Source of the DNA: CAZHMN01 sp964533705 | Lineage (GTDB): Bacteria > Electryoneota > B3-LCP | DNA length: 22,652 bases | Assembly: GCA_964533705.1 (NCBI GenBank) | Contig: CAZHMN010000047.1 | Location: 1 to 22,652, forward strand | Reading direction: 5' to 3' | In this document: positions 7,502 to 14,642 of the stretch, one piece after another | Position numbering within the stretch: the stretch's first letter is position 1 | Layout of the letters: each line of letters starts with the position of its first letter | Notes under the pieces: model-generated | The model's input: the letters and a program-made list of their open reading frames with translations, nothing else | Database searches by the model: none | Told to the model about the DNA's origin: nothing | Program-made: the position numbers and the translations under genes

Positions 7502-7990
7502 ATGAAATCCTGGCTCCGATGGACCATTCTCGCCCTGGTCGTTATGGTGGTACTGGCGGTTATTCTTTTTAAAGCAGAGCCTGAGAGGTCTGATTCCCAA
7601 ACTGATCTCGTGAGAAAACCGCAGGCGGATGAGACGATTTGTGATACGGTAGAGGTAACCTCTGGTGCAGAAGAGGTCAGGGTCACTTCCCGCTTTGATG
7701 AAAAAGAGAGAATTCTACCCCGCATGTTAGAACTGGGCAGCGTGGGCTGCCGCCCCTGCGACATGATGGCTCCAATTATCGAAGACCTCAGAGAGGAATA
7801 TATCGGGCGCTTATCCGTCGAGTTTTACGACGTGAGGAAAGATCCCACGCCGGCTCGGCAATACCGCATTCGGGTCATTCCCACACAAATATTTTTAGAC
7901 GCCGAAGGAAATGAATTCTTCCGCCATGAGGGATACTTACCGAAAGAGGAGGTCCTGACGGTTCTGGATCAGATGGGAGTCAGTCGTTGA
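7502..7990 (+). CDS. Membrane-anchored thioredoxin-fold protein
   Basis: A 162-residue protein with an N-terminal hydrophobic segment (residues about 7-23, probably an uncleaved signal anchor), a low-complexity polar linker (about 25-65), and a thioredoxin domain with active site C83-R-P-C86 in GSVGCRPCDMM and the cis-proline loop VIPTQIF. The domain should face the periplasm, or the outside of the cell. The following ccdA gene overlaps its stop codon by one base (TGATG), so the two are translationally coupled; CcdA-type proteins pass electrons to such thioredoxins. The start is supported by GAGG eight bases before the ATG. In a metalloid cluster it could keep permease or metalloid-binding thiols reduced (inference). 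Confidence 0.88.
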   Translation: MKSWLRWTILALVVMVVLAVILFKAEPERSDSQTDLVRKPQADETICDTVEVTSGAEEVRVTSRFDEKERILPRMLELGSVGCRPCDMMAPIIEDLREEYIGRLSVEFYDVRKDPTPARQYRIRVIPTQIFLDAEGNEFFRHEGYLPKEEVLTVLDQMGVSR

Positions 7991-8667
7991 TGGAAGGCAT
8001 CGAACAGTACCTTCAGGGGAATCCAATTATTGCCATAGCAGCCGTTTTCGCGGGAGGATTGCTGTCGGCATCATCGCCCTGCGTGCTGGCCATCATGCCC
8101 ATGGTCATCGGTTACGTGGGCGGGCACAGTCAGGGGGATCGAAGAAAAGCTCTGGTCTATTCGCTGCTCTTTGCGCTGGGATTATCGCTCACCTTCACGA
8201 TCCTGGGCGCCATGGCGGCGTTGCTGGGGCGGCTGATGGGCGACGTCGGCAAGTTTTGGTACTGGATCGTCGCCGCGATTGCCATTTTCATGGGACTTTC
8301 CCTGATGGGTGTTTTTGAAATCCGATTACCCATCGCCTCCAAGATGCAGACGAAGAAACGCGGGGCTTTAGGTGCTTTTCTGCTGGGTCTGCTCTTCGGC
8401 GTCGTTTCATCGCCCTGTGCCACGCCGGTGCTGGTTTTGATTCTAACCTTTGTGGCGACACAGGGACAGGTTATCTATGGAACCGTGCTGCTTTTTGTCT
8501 ATGCCGTCGGCCACTGCGCTTTGATTATCCTGGCGGGTGTTATCACCGGCTTTGTGGAGTCCTTTGTGGCATCGAAAGGCGTGGCAAATTTCTCGCTGTG
8601 GGCAAAACGGGTATCAGGGGTGCTGGTTGCGCTGGCTGGCGTGTACATTTTATATTTGAATGTTTAA
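7990..8667 (+). CDS. ccdA: CcdA/DsbD-type transmembrane electron transporter
   Basis: A 225-residue integral membrane protein with six predicted hydrophobic segments. The two redox cysteines sit in the paired motifs SSPCVLAIMP (C31) and SSPCATPVLV (C143), as in CcdA and the DsbD core, which carry reducing equivalents from cytoplasmic thioredoxin to extracytoplasmic partners. Its ATG overlaps the stop of the thioredoxin gene. The last 62 codons recur as a diverged copy at 11979-12166, and the last 15 codons again at 14575-14622, each time just before a transporter gene. This copy is intact. Likely partners are the membrane thioredoxin upstream and possibly the TlpA-like protein at 15402. Confidence 0.92.
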   Translation: MEGIEQYLQGNPIIAIAAVFAGGLLSASSPCVLAIMPMVIGYVGGHSQGDRRKALVYSLLFALGLSLTFTILGAMAALLGRLMGDVGKFWYWIVAAIAIFMGLSLMGVFEIRLPIASKMQTKKRGALGAFLLGLLFGVVSSPCATPVLVLILTFVATQGQVIYGTVLLFVYAVGHCALIILAGVITGFVESFVASKGVANFSLWAKRVSGVLVALAGVYILYLNV

Positions 8668-8684
8668 TTAAACTGGGGCAACTT

Positions 8685-8777
8685 ATGGACTACACCCTTA
8701 CCATTTATATTATTGTCTCTGCAGTGGTCTTTTTTGGTCGGAATTCAACTAATACTCAAAGAGCTGTCTTAGGATAA
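8685..8777 (+). pseudogene. 5' remnant of a TSUP (TauE/SafE) permease gene
   Basis: The ATG stands 17 bases after the ccdA stop, the same spacing as between the ccdA fragment and the intact TSUP gene at 12184. The first codons read MDYTLTIYIIVSAVV, close to MDYTIYIFVFALV of that TSUP protein. Homology ends by about 8735, after which the frame reads through unrelated residues to a stop at 8775-8777. It looks like the front of a TSUP gene interrupted by the segment that carries the radical SAM genes. The GGTCGGAA at 8736-8743 recurs at 11906-11913. Confidence 0.7.
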
Positions 8778-8836
8778 ATAAATTTGTTGTATCGGCATTA
8801 TTTCTCGCTGAACCTGCTGTTCTCCTTTATAAATTG

Positions 8837-8871
8837 GATGATACAAGGGGGAAACGCCCCTTTTTCATCCA
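8837..8871 (+). terminator. Leader hairpin, possible terminator or attenuator
   Basis: AAGGGG (8846-8851) pairs with CCCCTT (8858-8863) around a six-base loop and is followed by a T run. The stem is extended past a small internal loop by GGATGA (8837-8842) with TCATCC (8866-8871). It ends 37 bases before the first radical SAM start codon. It could end transcription from ccdA or act as a leader element. Confidence 0.55.
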
Positions 8872-8908
8872 TTAGGAAAAAGCCCGAAAATAAAGAAGGA
8901 GACTTGCA

Positions 8909-10456
8909 ATGAATGTTAGCGAAAGGTATTTCAAGGAGGCTTTCATTGAGCACCTGTCGAAAGGCAGCCTTCGCGTCATTTCACCGCTGGTCGTACGGGC
9001 TCTGTACAGCAGTACACTGCGCCGCGTGGCGATGAAGGAGATTGAGAAGAGAATCATAGCTCAAATGGAAGCCGTCGCAAAACCCGAGTTTCTGCCCGGT
9101 GTGCAGCGGGATAAAGCAGACATGATTTCGGCTCTGCTGAATTCAGCTGAACGAGCTCTGGAGAAAAAACTTATATCTCCCAGCATTCTCCACCGCCTCA
9201 TCAATACATTCCTGACAAATGTGGTTTTCAGTCAAGATCGAGAAGCCAGATCTGCAGTTGAGCGATTTCGAAGAATGCATAAAGGTCAACCTCCGCCTGG
9301 TTTCTTGGTAATCAGCCCCACCAAGAGTTGTAATCTCAAATGCACAGGTTGTTACGCAAATTCGTGGACAGGAAAGGAACATCTGGACTGGGATATCTTA
9401 AACCGCATCGTGACCGAAGCTGAAAATCTCTGGGGGATCCGTTTTTTCACGATCTCCGGCGGTGAACCGCTAACCTACCGGTCGCATGGTAAGGATTTAC
9501 TGGATTTTGTACATCAGCACTCTGACAGTTTTTTCATGATGTACACAAACGGGACCCTGATTAACGACCGGACGGCGGAACGGATGGCGGAAGCGGGGAA
9601 TCTGAGTCCCGCAATTTCCATTGAAGGATTCGCAGCTTCGACTGACGCCCGCCGCGGAAAAGGCGTCTTTGGGAAAATCCTGAAAGCGATGAATATCCTT
9701 CGCAGAGTCGGCTTGCCTTTTGGGGTTTCCATGACGGCGACCCGAAAAAATGCTGAAGAGATCCTTTCGGAGGAGTTCATTGATTTTCTCTTCGAGGAGC
9801 AGGGGGCTATCTACGGCTGGATTTTCCAGTATATGCCCATCGGTCACAGTTACACACTCGATCTGATGGTTACCCCGCAGCAGCGCTTAAAGATGTGGCG
9901 GCGCACCTGGCAGATTGTTCGCGAGAGGAAGATAATGCTGGCGGATTTCTGGAATTCCGGGACAGTCACCAATGGCTGCATTGCCGGGGGGCAACATGGC
10001 GGCGGCGGATACTTGTACATTGATTGGAATGGAAAGGTCACGCCCTGTGCTTTTGTGCCTTACGCTGCCGCAAACGTGAACGAGCTTTATCAAAACGGAG
10101 GAACGTTGGATGATCTTTACGAGTTGCCATACTTCCGGGCAATTCGCAACTGGCAGCGCGATTACGCTGCGGGGAAAGCTGAATCAGGAAAACATGGCAA
10201 TATCCTGCTTCCCTGTTCCATCCGCGACCACTACACCGTGGCGAGAAAACTAATAGCTCGTTACCTCCCTGAACCTGAAGACTCAAATGCGGCAGATGCA
10301 CTCGAGGATGAAGCATACTTAAAAGGGATGGTTGCCTATGATGCTGAATTAAAAAAGCTTTTCGACCCTATCTGGGAACGAGAATATCTGGAGGAGAATC
10401 GTAAGGTTAGACAAACCGCCAGGCAGTTAGAAGCTGCCAGTGCTTTAATGCCATAG
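8909..10456 (+). CDS. Radical SAM protein with SPASM-like C-terminal region
   Basis: 515 residues. A helical N-terminal region of about 130 residues without recognisable motifs precedes the radical SAM core. The core has the canonical cluster motif C141-x3-C145-x2-C148 (SCNLKCTGCYANS) and the GGEPLTYR SAM-binding motif. The C-terminal part has further cysteines in a SPASM-like pattern (TNGCIAGG, GKVTPCAF, LLPCSIRDHY), suggesting an auxiliary iron-sulfur cluster. The start is firm: AAGGAG precedes the ATG. The second radical SAM gene begins 11 bases after its stop, so they act together. Substrate unknown. It sits between two pieces of a TSUP permease gene inside a metalloid/redox island, so peptide, lipid or organometalloid chemistry are all open. 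Confidence 0.9.
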   Translation: MNVSERYFKEAFIEHLSKGSLRVISPLVVRALYSSTLRRVAMKEIEKRIIAQMEAVAKPEFLPGVQRDKADMISALLNSAERALEKKLISPSILHRLINTFLTNVVFSQDREARSAVERFRRMHKGQPPPGFLVISPTKSCNLKCTGCYANSWTGKEHLDWDILNRIVTEAENLWGIRFFTISGGEPLTYRSHGKDLLDFVHQHSDSFFMMYTNGTLINDRTAERMAEAGNLSPAISIEGFAASTDARRGKGVFGKILKAMNILRRVGLPFGVSMTATRKNAEEILSEEFIDFLFEEQGAIYGWIFQYMPIGHSYTLDLMVTPQQRLKMWRRTWQIVRERKIMLADFWNSGTVTNGCIAGGQHGGGGYLYIDWNGKVTPCAFVPYAAANVNELYQNGGTLDDLYELPYFRAIRNWQRDYAAGKAESGKHGNILLPCSIRDHYTVARKLIARYLPEPEDSNAADALEDEAYLKGMVAYDAELKKLFDPIWEREYLEENRKVRQTARQLEAASALMP

Positions 10457-10467
10457 GAGGGTCTGAC

Positions 10468-11892
10468 ATGCGAATTCTACTCGTCTATCCTGCTCAGGAT
10501 CGGACCCGAGGTTTGCAGCGCTCCGCTCAAGTCGAACCCTTGGGACTGGAGATGATTGCCGGGGCGCTGCAGAGCCGGCATGAAGTTGCCCTGGTGGATT
10601 TGCGCCTCGAGAGTAGAGGATTAGATAGTTTGGTGCAGGATTTTAAACCTCACTTGGTGGGAATTAGCTCTTCGTTCACGGTAGATATCTACAGGGCAAT
10701 CAATGCAGCTAAGACCGTCAAAAACGTTGATCCTGATGCTTTCGTCATCGTGGGTGGGCATCACCCTTCTCTGCAGCCGGCAGATTTTAACCATGCAGCA
10801 ATAGACGCGATCGCAGTTGGAGAAGGAGAAATAACGCTGCAAGAGCTGGCTGAATGTTTGGAGATGGGCGGCGATATCAGGCGAATTCCGGGATTAATAA
10901 TCAATCACCCGGAAGGACAGTTCCTTACCCCACAGAGGCGAATGATCGAAGATCTCGATATGCTGCCCCTCCCGGTCCGGTCTCTGACAGAACCCTATCG
11001 CAGGCATTACTATCTCTTGAAGAATTACCCGACCGCTTCTGTGGAAACAACCAGAGGATGTCCTTACCGCTGTCGTTTTTGTTCGGTCTGGAATTTCTAC
11101 CAAAAGAAGGTGCGTTCCAAGAGCCCATCACGGGTGATTGAAGATCTGGCTGCTGTGAAAGAACCCCACGTCTTCTTTACGGATGATAATTTTCTGTCAG
11201 ACGTCAGAAGAAGCCGCGAGATTGCTGGTCTGATTCGGGAAAAAGGAATCAGGAAAAAATACACCCTGCAAGCGCGCAGCGATGCAATTGTGAGGAATCC
11301 GGATCTGATAGCGATATGGAAAGAGGTGGGACTATACAGCGTCTTCATCGGGTTTGAGAAGCCGACCCAGGATGATTTAGATGCTTTGGAAAAGCAGAAT
11401 ACCGTAGAAAACAACGAGAGGGCTTTGCAGATTCTGCGAAATGAGGGGATCGAACCCATTGCGTCATTTATCGTAGATACTGATTACGACCTAAAGGATT
11501 TTAAAACTCTTCGATCCTACGTGCGGCGCCTGAAGTTGAAGTCCCCATTCTTCACAGTGCTCACCCCACTGCCTGGAACGATACTATATGAAGAAGACAA
11601 GGAAAAGCTGATCACGTCTGACTATGAACTCTTCGACGTGCTCCATGCAGTTGTGCCCACTCGTTTGCCATTGGATCGGTTTTACCGAGAGTTGGCACAT
11701 CTATGGCGGAGATCATATTCCCGGTGGAAGCTCAGCTTAGCCAGACTTTACCTCTTATGGCACTATCACGGGTTGAACAAATCCCCGACGAGGTACTTGC
11801 GCGAAGTACTGGCAGAAGCCCGGCATCTGGGTAATGCGCGATACTATATGCAACCCCAAATCCATGCATCCGTGAATAGGGGCAATAGATAA
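10468..11892 (+). CDS. B12-binding-domain radical SAM protein
   Basis: 474 residues. The N-terminal domain (about 1-150: MRILLVYPAQDR, VGISSSFT, VIVGGHHPSLQP, VGEGEITL) is the Rossmann-like B12-binding fold of class B radical SAM enzymes, though the base-off histidine motif of methionine synthase is absent, as is common in this class. The core has C198-x3-C202-x2-C205 in TRGCPYRCRFCSVWNFYQ. Class members methylate unactivated carbons or do ring-forming chemistry on lipids, tetrapyrroles and antibiotics. An AGGAGG Shine-Dalgarno precedes the ATG, 11 bases after the upstream radical SAM gene. Only 11 bases after its stop begins a TSUP gene fragment, so its 3' boundary nearly coincides with a rearrangement junction. 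Substrate not assigned. Confidence 0.9.
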   Translation: MRILLVYPAQDRTRGLQRSAQVEPLGLEMIAGALQSRHEVALVDLRLESRGLDSLVQDFKPHLVGISSSFTVDIYRAINAAKTVKNVDPDAFVIVGGHHPSLQPADFNHAAIDAIAVGEGEITLQELAECLEMGGDIRRIPGLIINHPEGQFLTPQRRMIEDLDMLPLPVRSLTEPYRRHYYLLKNYPTASVETTRGCPYRCRFCSVWNFYQKKVRSKSPSRVIEDLAAVKEPHVFFTDDNFLSDVRRSREIAGLIREKGIRKKYTLQARSDAIVRNPDLIAIWKEVGLYSVFIGFEKPTQDDLDALEKQNTVENNERALQILRNEGIEPIASFIVDTDYDLKDFKTLRSYVRRLKLKSPFFTVLTPLPGTILYEEDKEKLITSDYELFDVLHAVVPTRLPLDRFYRELAHLWRRSYSRWKLSLARLYLLWHYHGLNKSPTRYLREVLAEARHLGNARYYMQPQIHASVNRGNR

Positions 11893-11903
11893 AGTTGCGT
11901 TAA

Positions 11904-11978
11904 CCGGTCGGAAACCTGACCCTAGTGATACTGGTTGGCGCAGTTATCATAGGATCCCAGTTAGGCGGATCGTTTATG
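11904..11978 (+). pseudogene. Internal/3' fragment of a TSUP permease gene
   Basis: One frame reads PVGNLTLVILVGAVIIGSQL and on to GGSFM, matching the late part of the TSUP protein at 13694 (VVTAVIIGSQLGGSFM). The last 39 bases (11940-11978) are identical to 14315-14353; upstream of that the sequence differs, so this is not a simple recent copy. A stop codon lies just before it at 11901-11903. At 11975-11978 it switches to ccdA-like sequence in another frame. It may be the 3' counterpart of the remnant at 8685, but most of that gene is missing. Confidence 0.75.
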
Positions 11979-12166
11979 GGACGGTGCTGCTCTTCGTCTA
12001 TGCCGTCGGCCATTGCGCTTTGATTATCCTGGCGGGTGTTATCACCGGCTTCGTGGAGTCCTTTGTGGCATCTAAGGGCGTGGCTGATTTCTCGTTATGG
12101 GCGAAGAGGATTTCGGGCGCGTTGGTTGCGTTAGCGGGATTGTACATTTTATACGTGAACGTGTAA
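11975..12166 (+). pseudogene. 3' fragment of a ccdA homologue
   Basis: From TATGG at 11975 the sequence aligns without gaps to 8476-8667 of the intact ccdA, ending at the same stop codon. By eye about five in six bases match, and most differences are synonymous; only about five of 62 residues differ (ending ALVALAGLYILYVNV instead of VLVALAGVYILYLNV). It therefore derives from a diverged functional homologue, not from a fresh duplication. The N-terminal two thirds, with both redox cysteines, are absent, so it cannot act as CcdA. A GTG at 11984 could in principle start a 60-residue membrane peptide. TATG is shared by both parents at the junction. Confidence 0.85.
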
Positions 12167-12183
12167 TCTCAGGAGGACACCTT

Positions 12184-12939
12184 ATGGATTATACCATTTA
12201 TATTTTTGTTTTCGCTTTGGTATTAGCGGTTTCCTTCCTCTTTTCCATGTTGGGTCTCGGTGGCGGGCAGCTATATGTGCCTATCTTTTACTGGTTGGGA
12301 ATGGACTTGAAAACGGAAGCTGTTCCCTTAAGTCTGCTGCTGAATTTCACGACTCAATTATCGGCTGCCAGCTCATATCTGCGCCGTAAATTAGTAAACG
12401 TAACGGCTGGTGTGCCCTTCATTATAACGATGCTGATATTCCCATTTTTAGGCGCCTACTTCACAAAATTTGTGTCGGTGAAAGCGATCATTATCATTTT
12501 TGCTCTCCTGCTGATCGTCGTTGCGGTGCAAACCCTGGTCGGCTGGAAACCAACACATAAGGATTTTAACCGGCAACAGAAAATTATCATTGGCATGATA
12601 GCGGGATCAACCATTGGGTTGACAGTAGGCCTACTGGGGCGCGGCGGAGGTTCTTTTGTGGTTCCCGTCTTACTGCTTATCGGCTTTGCTCCCAAACGAG
12701 CTGCTGCTACTTCTTCTTTTATAGTGACTTTTTCCAGCTTGAGTGGATTTTTAGGGCATGCTGTGATGATACAAACTGAATGGAAGCTAGGCTTGGTTGG
12801 TGCCGCAGCAGCAGTAGTAGGATCGCAGTTAGGATCCCGGTTAATGGCGGAAAAAATGAAAGGGGAAACCCTGAAAATCATCTTTGCTGTTGTTCTAATT
12901 CTAGTCGGGCTTCAATTATTTTTAAAGGAATTGCTTTAA
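12184..12939 (+). CDS. TSUP-family permease (TauE/SafE), copy 1
   Basis: A 251-residue polytopic membrane protein of the TSUP family, whose members export or import sulfur oxyanions and organosulfur compounds. It shows the family's two-fold repeat: FSMLGLGGGQLYVPIFY near the N terminus and GLLGRGGGSFVVPVLLL in the second half, each followed by helices. AGGAGG at 12171-12176 sits seven bases before the ATG at 12184, which decides the start over an upstream in-frame ATG at 12097 inside the ccdA fragment. It follows the ccdA fragment by 17 bases and precedes the FmdE-like gene. The substrate is not readable; sulfite, thiosulfate or sulfonate are known for the family. Confidence 0.88.
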   Translation: MDYTIYIFVFALVLAVSFLFSMLGLGGGQLYVPIFYWLGMDLKTEAVPLSLLLNFTTQLSAASSYLRRKLVNVTAGVPFIITMLIFPFLGAYFTKFVSVKAIIIIFALLLIVVAVQTLVGWKPTHKDFNRQQKIIIGMIAGSTIGLTVGLLGRGGGSFVVPVLLLIGFAPKRAAATSSFIVTFSSLSGFLGHAVMIQTEWKLGLVGAAAAVVGSQLGSRLMAEKMKGETLKIIFAVVLILVGLQLFLKELL

Positions 12940-13055
12940 AGAAGCGGACAGATATCATTATCGCATTTGCAGAGAAGTGGAGAGGTGAGGATTTAGAATA
13001 ATACATTTTCACCTGGTCAATCAATCAAATCCAAACTGATAAAGGAGATAGAATC

Positions 13056-13667
13056 ATGAATAACATTCCTGAATGGGTTTATGAATTTCACGGTCATAAA
13101 TGCCCGGCAAACCCGCTGGGCTATCGCGCTGGGCTGGCAGCGCTGAATAAGCTGGGAGTAGCACGCGCCAGCAATAAAGAATTGTACCTGATCTGCGAAA
13201 ACGGTCCCGCCCATGCTATGGGCTGCTTCCTCGATGGTGTCATGTCCGCCACCGGGTGTACCTATGGTAAATCGAACGCAATCAAGAAAAACTACGGAAA
13301 AACCGCAATTGTCTTAGTTGACGTGAATAGCCACCGCGCCGTCCGGGTTCTGCTTAAACCGGAATTTCAGAAGAAAGCCCTTGCTTCCGAATTCGTGAAG
13401 CTGCGTCAGCAGGGTGTGGAACCCAGGGATATTGATCCCGAGGTAACAGAGCCCCTGATCGAAAAAGTGCTCAGCGTGGATGATGAGGAGCTTTTCCAGA
13501 TTAGTGATGTGTTCGACAGCGATGAGCACGATCCTAAGGGAACCTTTACCTGGTACGAATGCGATCGCTGCGGTGAGATCGTTTTTGAAAACACCACGCG
13601 GCTTGTAGACGGCAAGAAAGTTTGCATTCCCTGTTTCGAAAGCCACTATCAGCCCAAGAAAGTATAG
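13056..13667 (+). CDS. FmdE-like protein with C-terminal zinc ribbon
   Basis: 203 residues. The N-terminal FmdE domain begins EFHGHKCPANPLGYRAGL (H12, H14, C16), with a second cysteine-containing stretch around GVMSATGCTYGKSN. The C terminus has a four-cysteine zinc ribbon, C169-x2-C172 and C190-x2-C193 (ECDRCGEIVF, KVCIPCFES). FmdE is named from methanogen formylmethanofuran dehydrogenase operons, but bacterial homologues of unknown role are common in anaerobes and often bind metal. AAAGGAG precedes the ATG. It stands between two TSUP permeases, with copy 2 starting 26 bases after its stop, so it probably works on the transported sulfur or metalloid species (inference). No molybdenum or tungsten enzyme genes are nearby. 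Confidence 0.88.
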   Translation: MNNIPEWVYEFHGHKCPANPLGYRAGLAALNKLGVARASNKELYLICENGPAHAMGCFLDGVMSATGCTYGKSNAIKKNYGKTAIVLVDVNSHRAVRVLLKPEFQKKALASEFVKLRQQGVEPRDIDPEVTEPLIEKVLSVDDEELFQISDVFDSDEHDPKGTFTWYECDRCGEIVFENTTRLVDGKKVCIPCFESHYQPKKV

Positions 13668-13693
13668 TCCAGCAATTAGATTACCAGGTTGAA

Positions 13694-14443
13694 ATGCTGT
13701 ACACTCTGGTCGCGCTAATAATTATGATAGCATCCTTCCTCTTCGCCATGCTGGGGCTGGGAGGAGGGATGATATATGTCCCGGTACTTAAGTGGGCAGG
13801 GTTCTCGGTCAAAGAAGTCGCGATCCCCCTGGGACTGCTTCTGAATGGATTGAACACACTTTTTGCCCTGATCCCCTATTCGCGCAAAAAGTTGGTGGAT
13901 TGGAAGGGCGGTTCCGCGATGGCGGTGACAGCTTTTATCGCGGCACCAGTCGGGGCATATTCCAGTCGTTTCGTTTCGGTCGACACGCTGATGATTCTTT
14001 TCGCTGTGATGGTCTTCCTGGCGTCAGTCCGCATGACGGTCTTCGCGATGCAAGCTGAGCCGGCGCATAAAATTGGCGCGGGGAAACGCGCTGTCATCGG
14101 AATGTGCGTCGGCACTTTCGCCGGATTTAGCGGGGGATTATTGGGGCTGGGAGGCGGTTTCATCATAGCGCCGATCCTGATGTGGCTCGGGTATCGCACC
14201 AAGGAAGCTGCAGCTACGACGGCTTATGTCGTTACTTTTTCGTCGCTTTCCGGGTATCTGGGGCATGTCGCTGAGGGTCACTTCAACGTGCTGTTTACAG
14301 CTATGGTGGTAACTGCAGTTATCATAGGATCCCAGTTAGGCGGATCGTTTATGTCCGGGAAAGCCAAGACAAAATGGGTGAAGCAGCTCTACGCGGTGGT
14401 TTTACTGGGGGTTGCCATTAAGCTCTTCGTCGGAGCGTTGTAG
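13694..14443 (+). CDS. TSUP-family permease (TauE/SafE), copy 2
   Basis: 249 residues, polytopic, with paired family motifs FAMLGLGGGMIYVPVL and GLLGLGGGFIIAPILMW. It is clearly homologous to copy 1 (shared VTFSSLSG and GSQLG segments) but well diverged. The open frame extends into the FmdE gene; I choose the ATG at 13694 because it aligns with the start of copy 1 and opens the first hydrophobic helix, although only a weak AGG precedes it. Bases 14315-14353 are repeated exactly at 11940-11978. Likely exporter or importer of a sulfur compound; possibly functions with the FmdE-like protein upstream. Confidence 0.87.
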   Translation: MLYTLVALIIMIASFLFAMLGLGGGMIYVPVLKWAGFSVKEVAIPLGLLLNGLNTLFALIPYSRKKLVDWKGGSAMAVTAFIAAPVGAYSSRFVSVDTLMILFAVMVFLASVRMTVFAMQAEPAHKIGAGKRAVIGMCVGTFAGFSGGLLGLGGGFIIAPILMWLGYRTKEAAATTAYVVTFSSLSGYLGHVAEGHFNVLFTAMVVTAVIIGSQLGGSFMSGKAKTKWVKQLYAVVLLGVAIKLFVGAL

Positions 14444-14523
14444 GCTTCCTTTATCAAGAACGGTATCGCCTGCTATCACAAATAAGAACGATATCAAATC
14501 ATATTCTAACGGAGCAATATATC

Positions 14524-14622
14524 ATGAAAAACTGTATCATCGCAGTTGCATACTTTGCCCTGATCGCCGCCGTCGTTCTGGTTGCACTGGCGGGTTTATA
14601 TATTCTTTATATTAACGTCTAA
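14524..14622 (+). CDS. 32-residue membrane peptide ending like CcdA
   Basis: A short frame with a plausible Shine-Dalgarno (ACGGAGC) about ten bases before its ATG. The product starts MKNCIIAVAYFALIAAV and ends VLVALAGLYILYINV, a single hydrophobic helix. The last 15 residues nearly match the C terminus of CcdA and of the fragment at 11975-12166. It stands 20 bases before the Acr3 gene, as the other two ccdA ends stand before TSUP genes. It could be a ccdA remnant that gained a start codon by recombination, or a real small membrane protein. The first 17 residues have no match in this window. Confidence 0.45.
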   Translation: MKNCIIAVAYFALIAAVVLVALAGLYILYINV

Positions 14623-14642
14623 GCCTTTGTGGGGAACTAATC

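Noticed and set aside
8909..11892. Insertion sequence or integron carrying the radical SAM genes
   Set aside because: No transposase, integrase or clear terminal inverted repeats could be seen; only the 8-base direct repeat remains as a hint.
12097..12183. N-terminal extension of TSUP copy 1
   Set aside because: The extension is an off-frame reading of the ccdA fragment; AGGAGG at 12171 points to the ATG at 12184.
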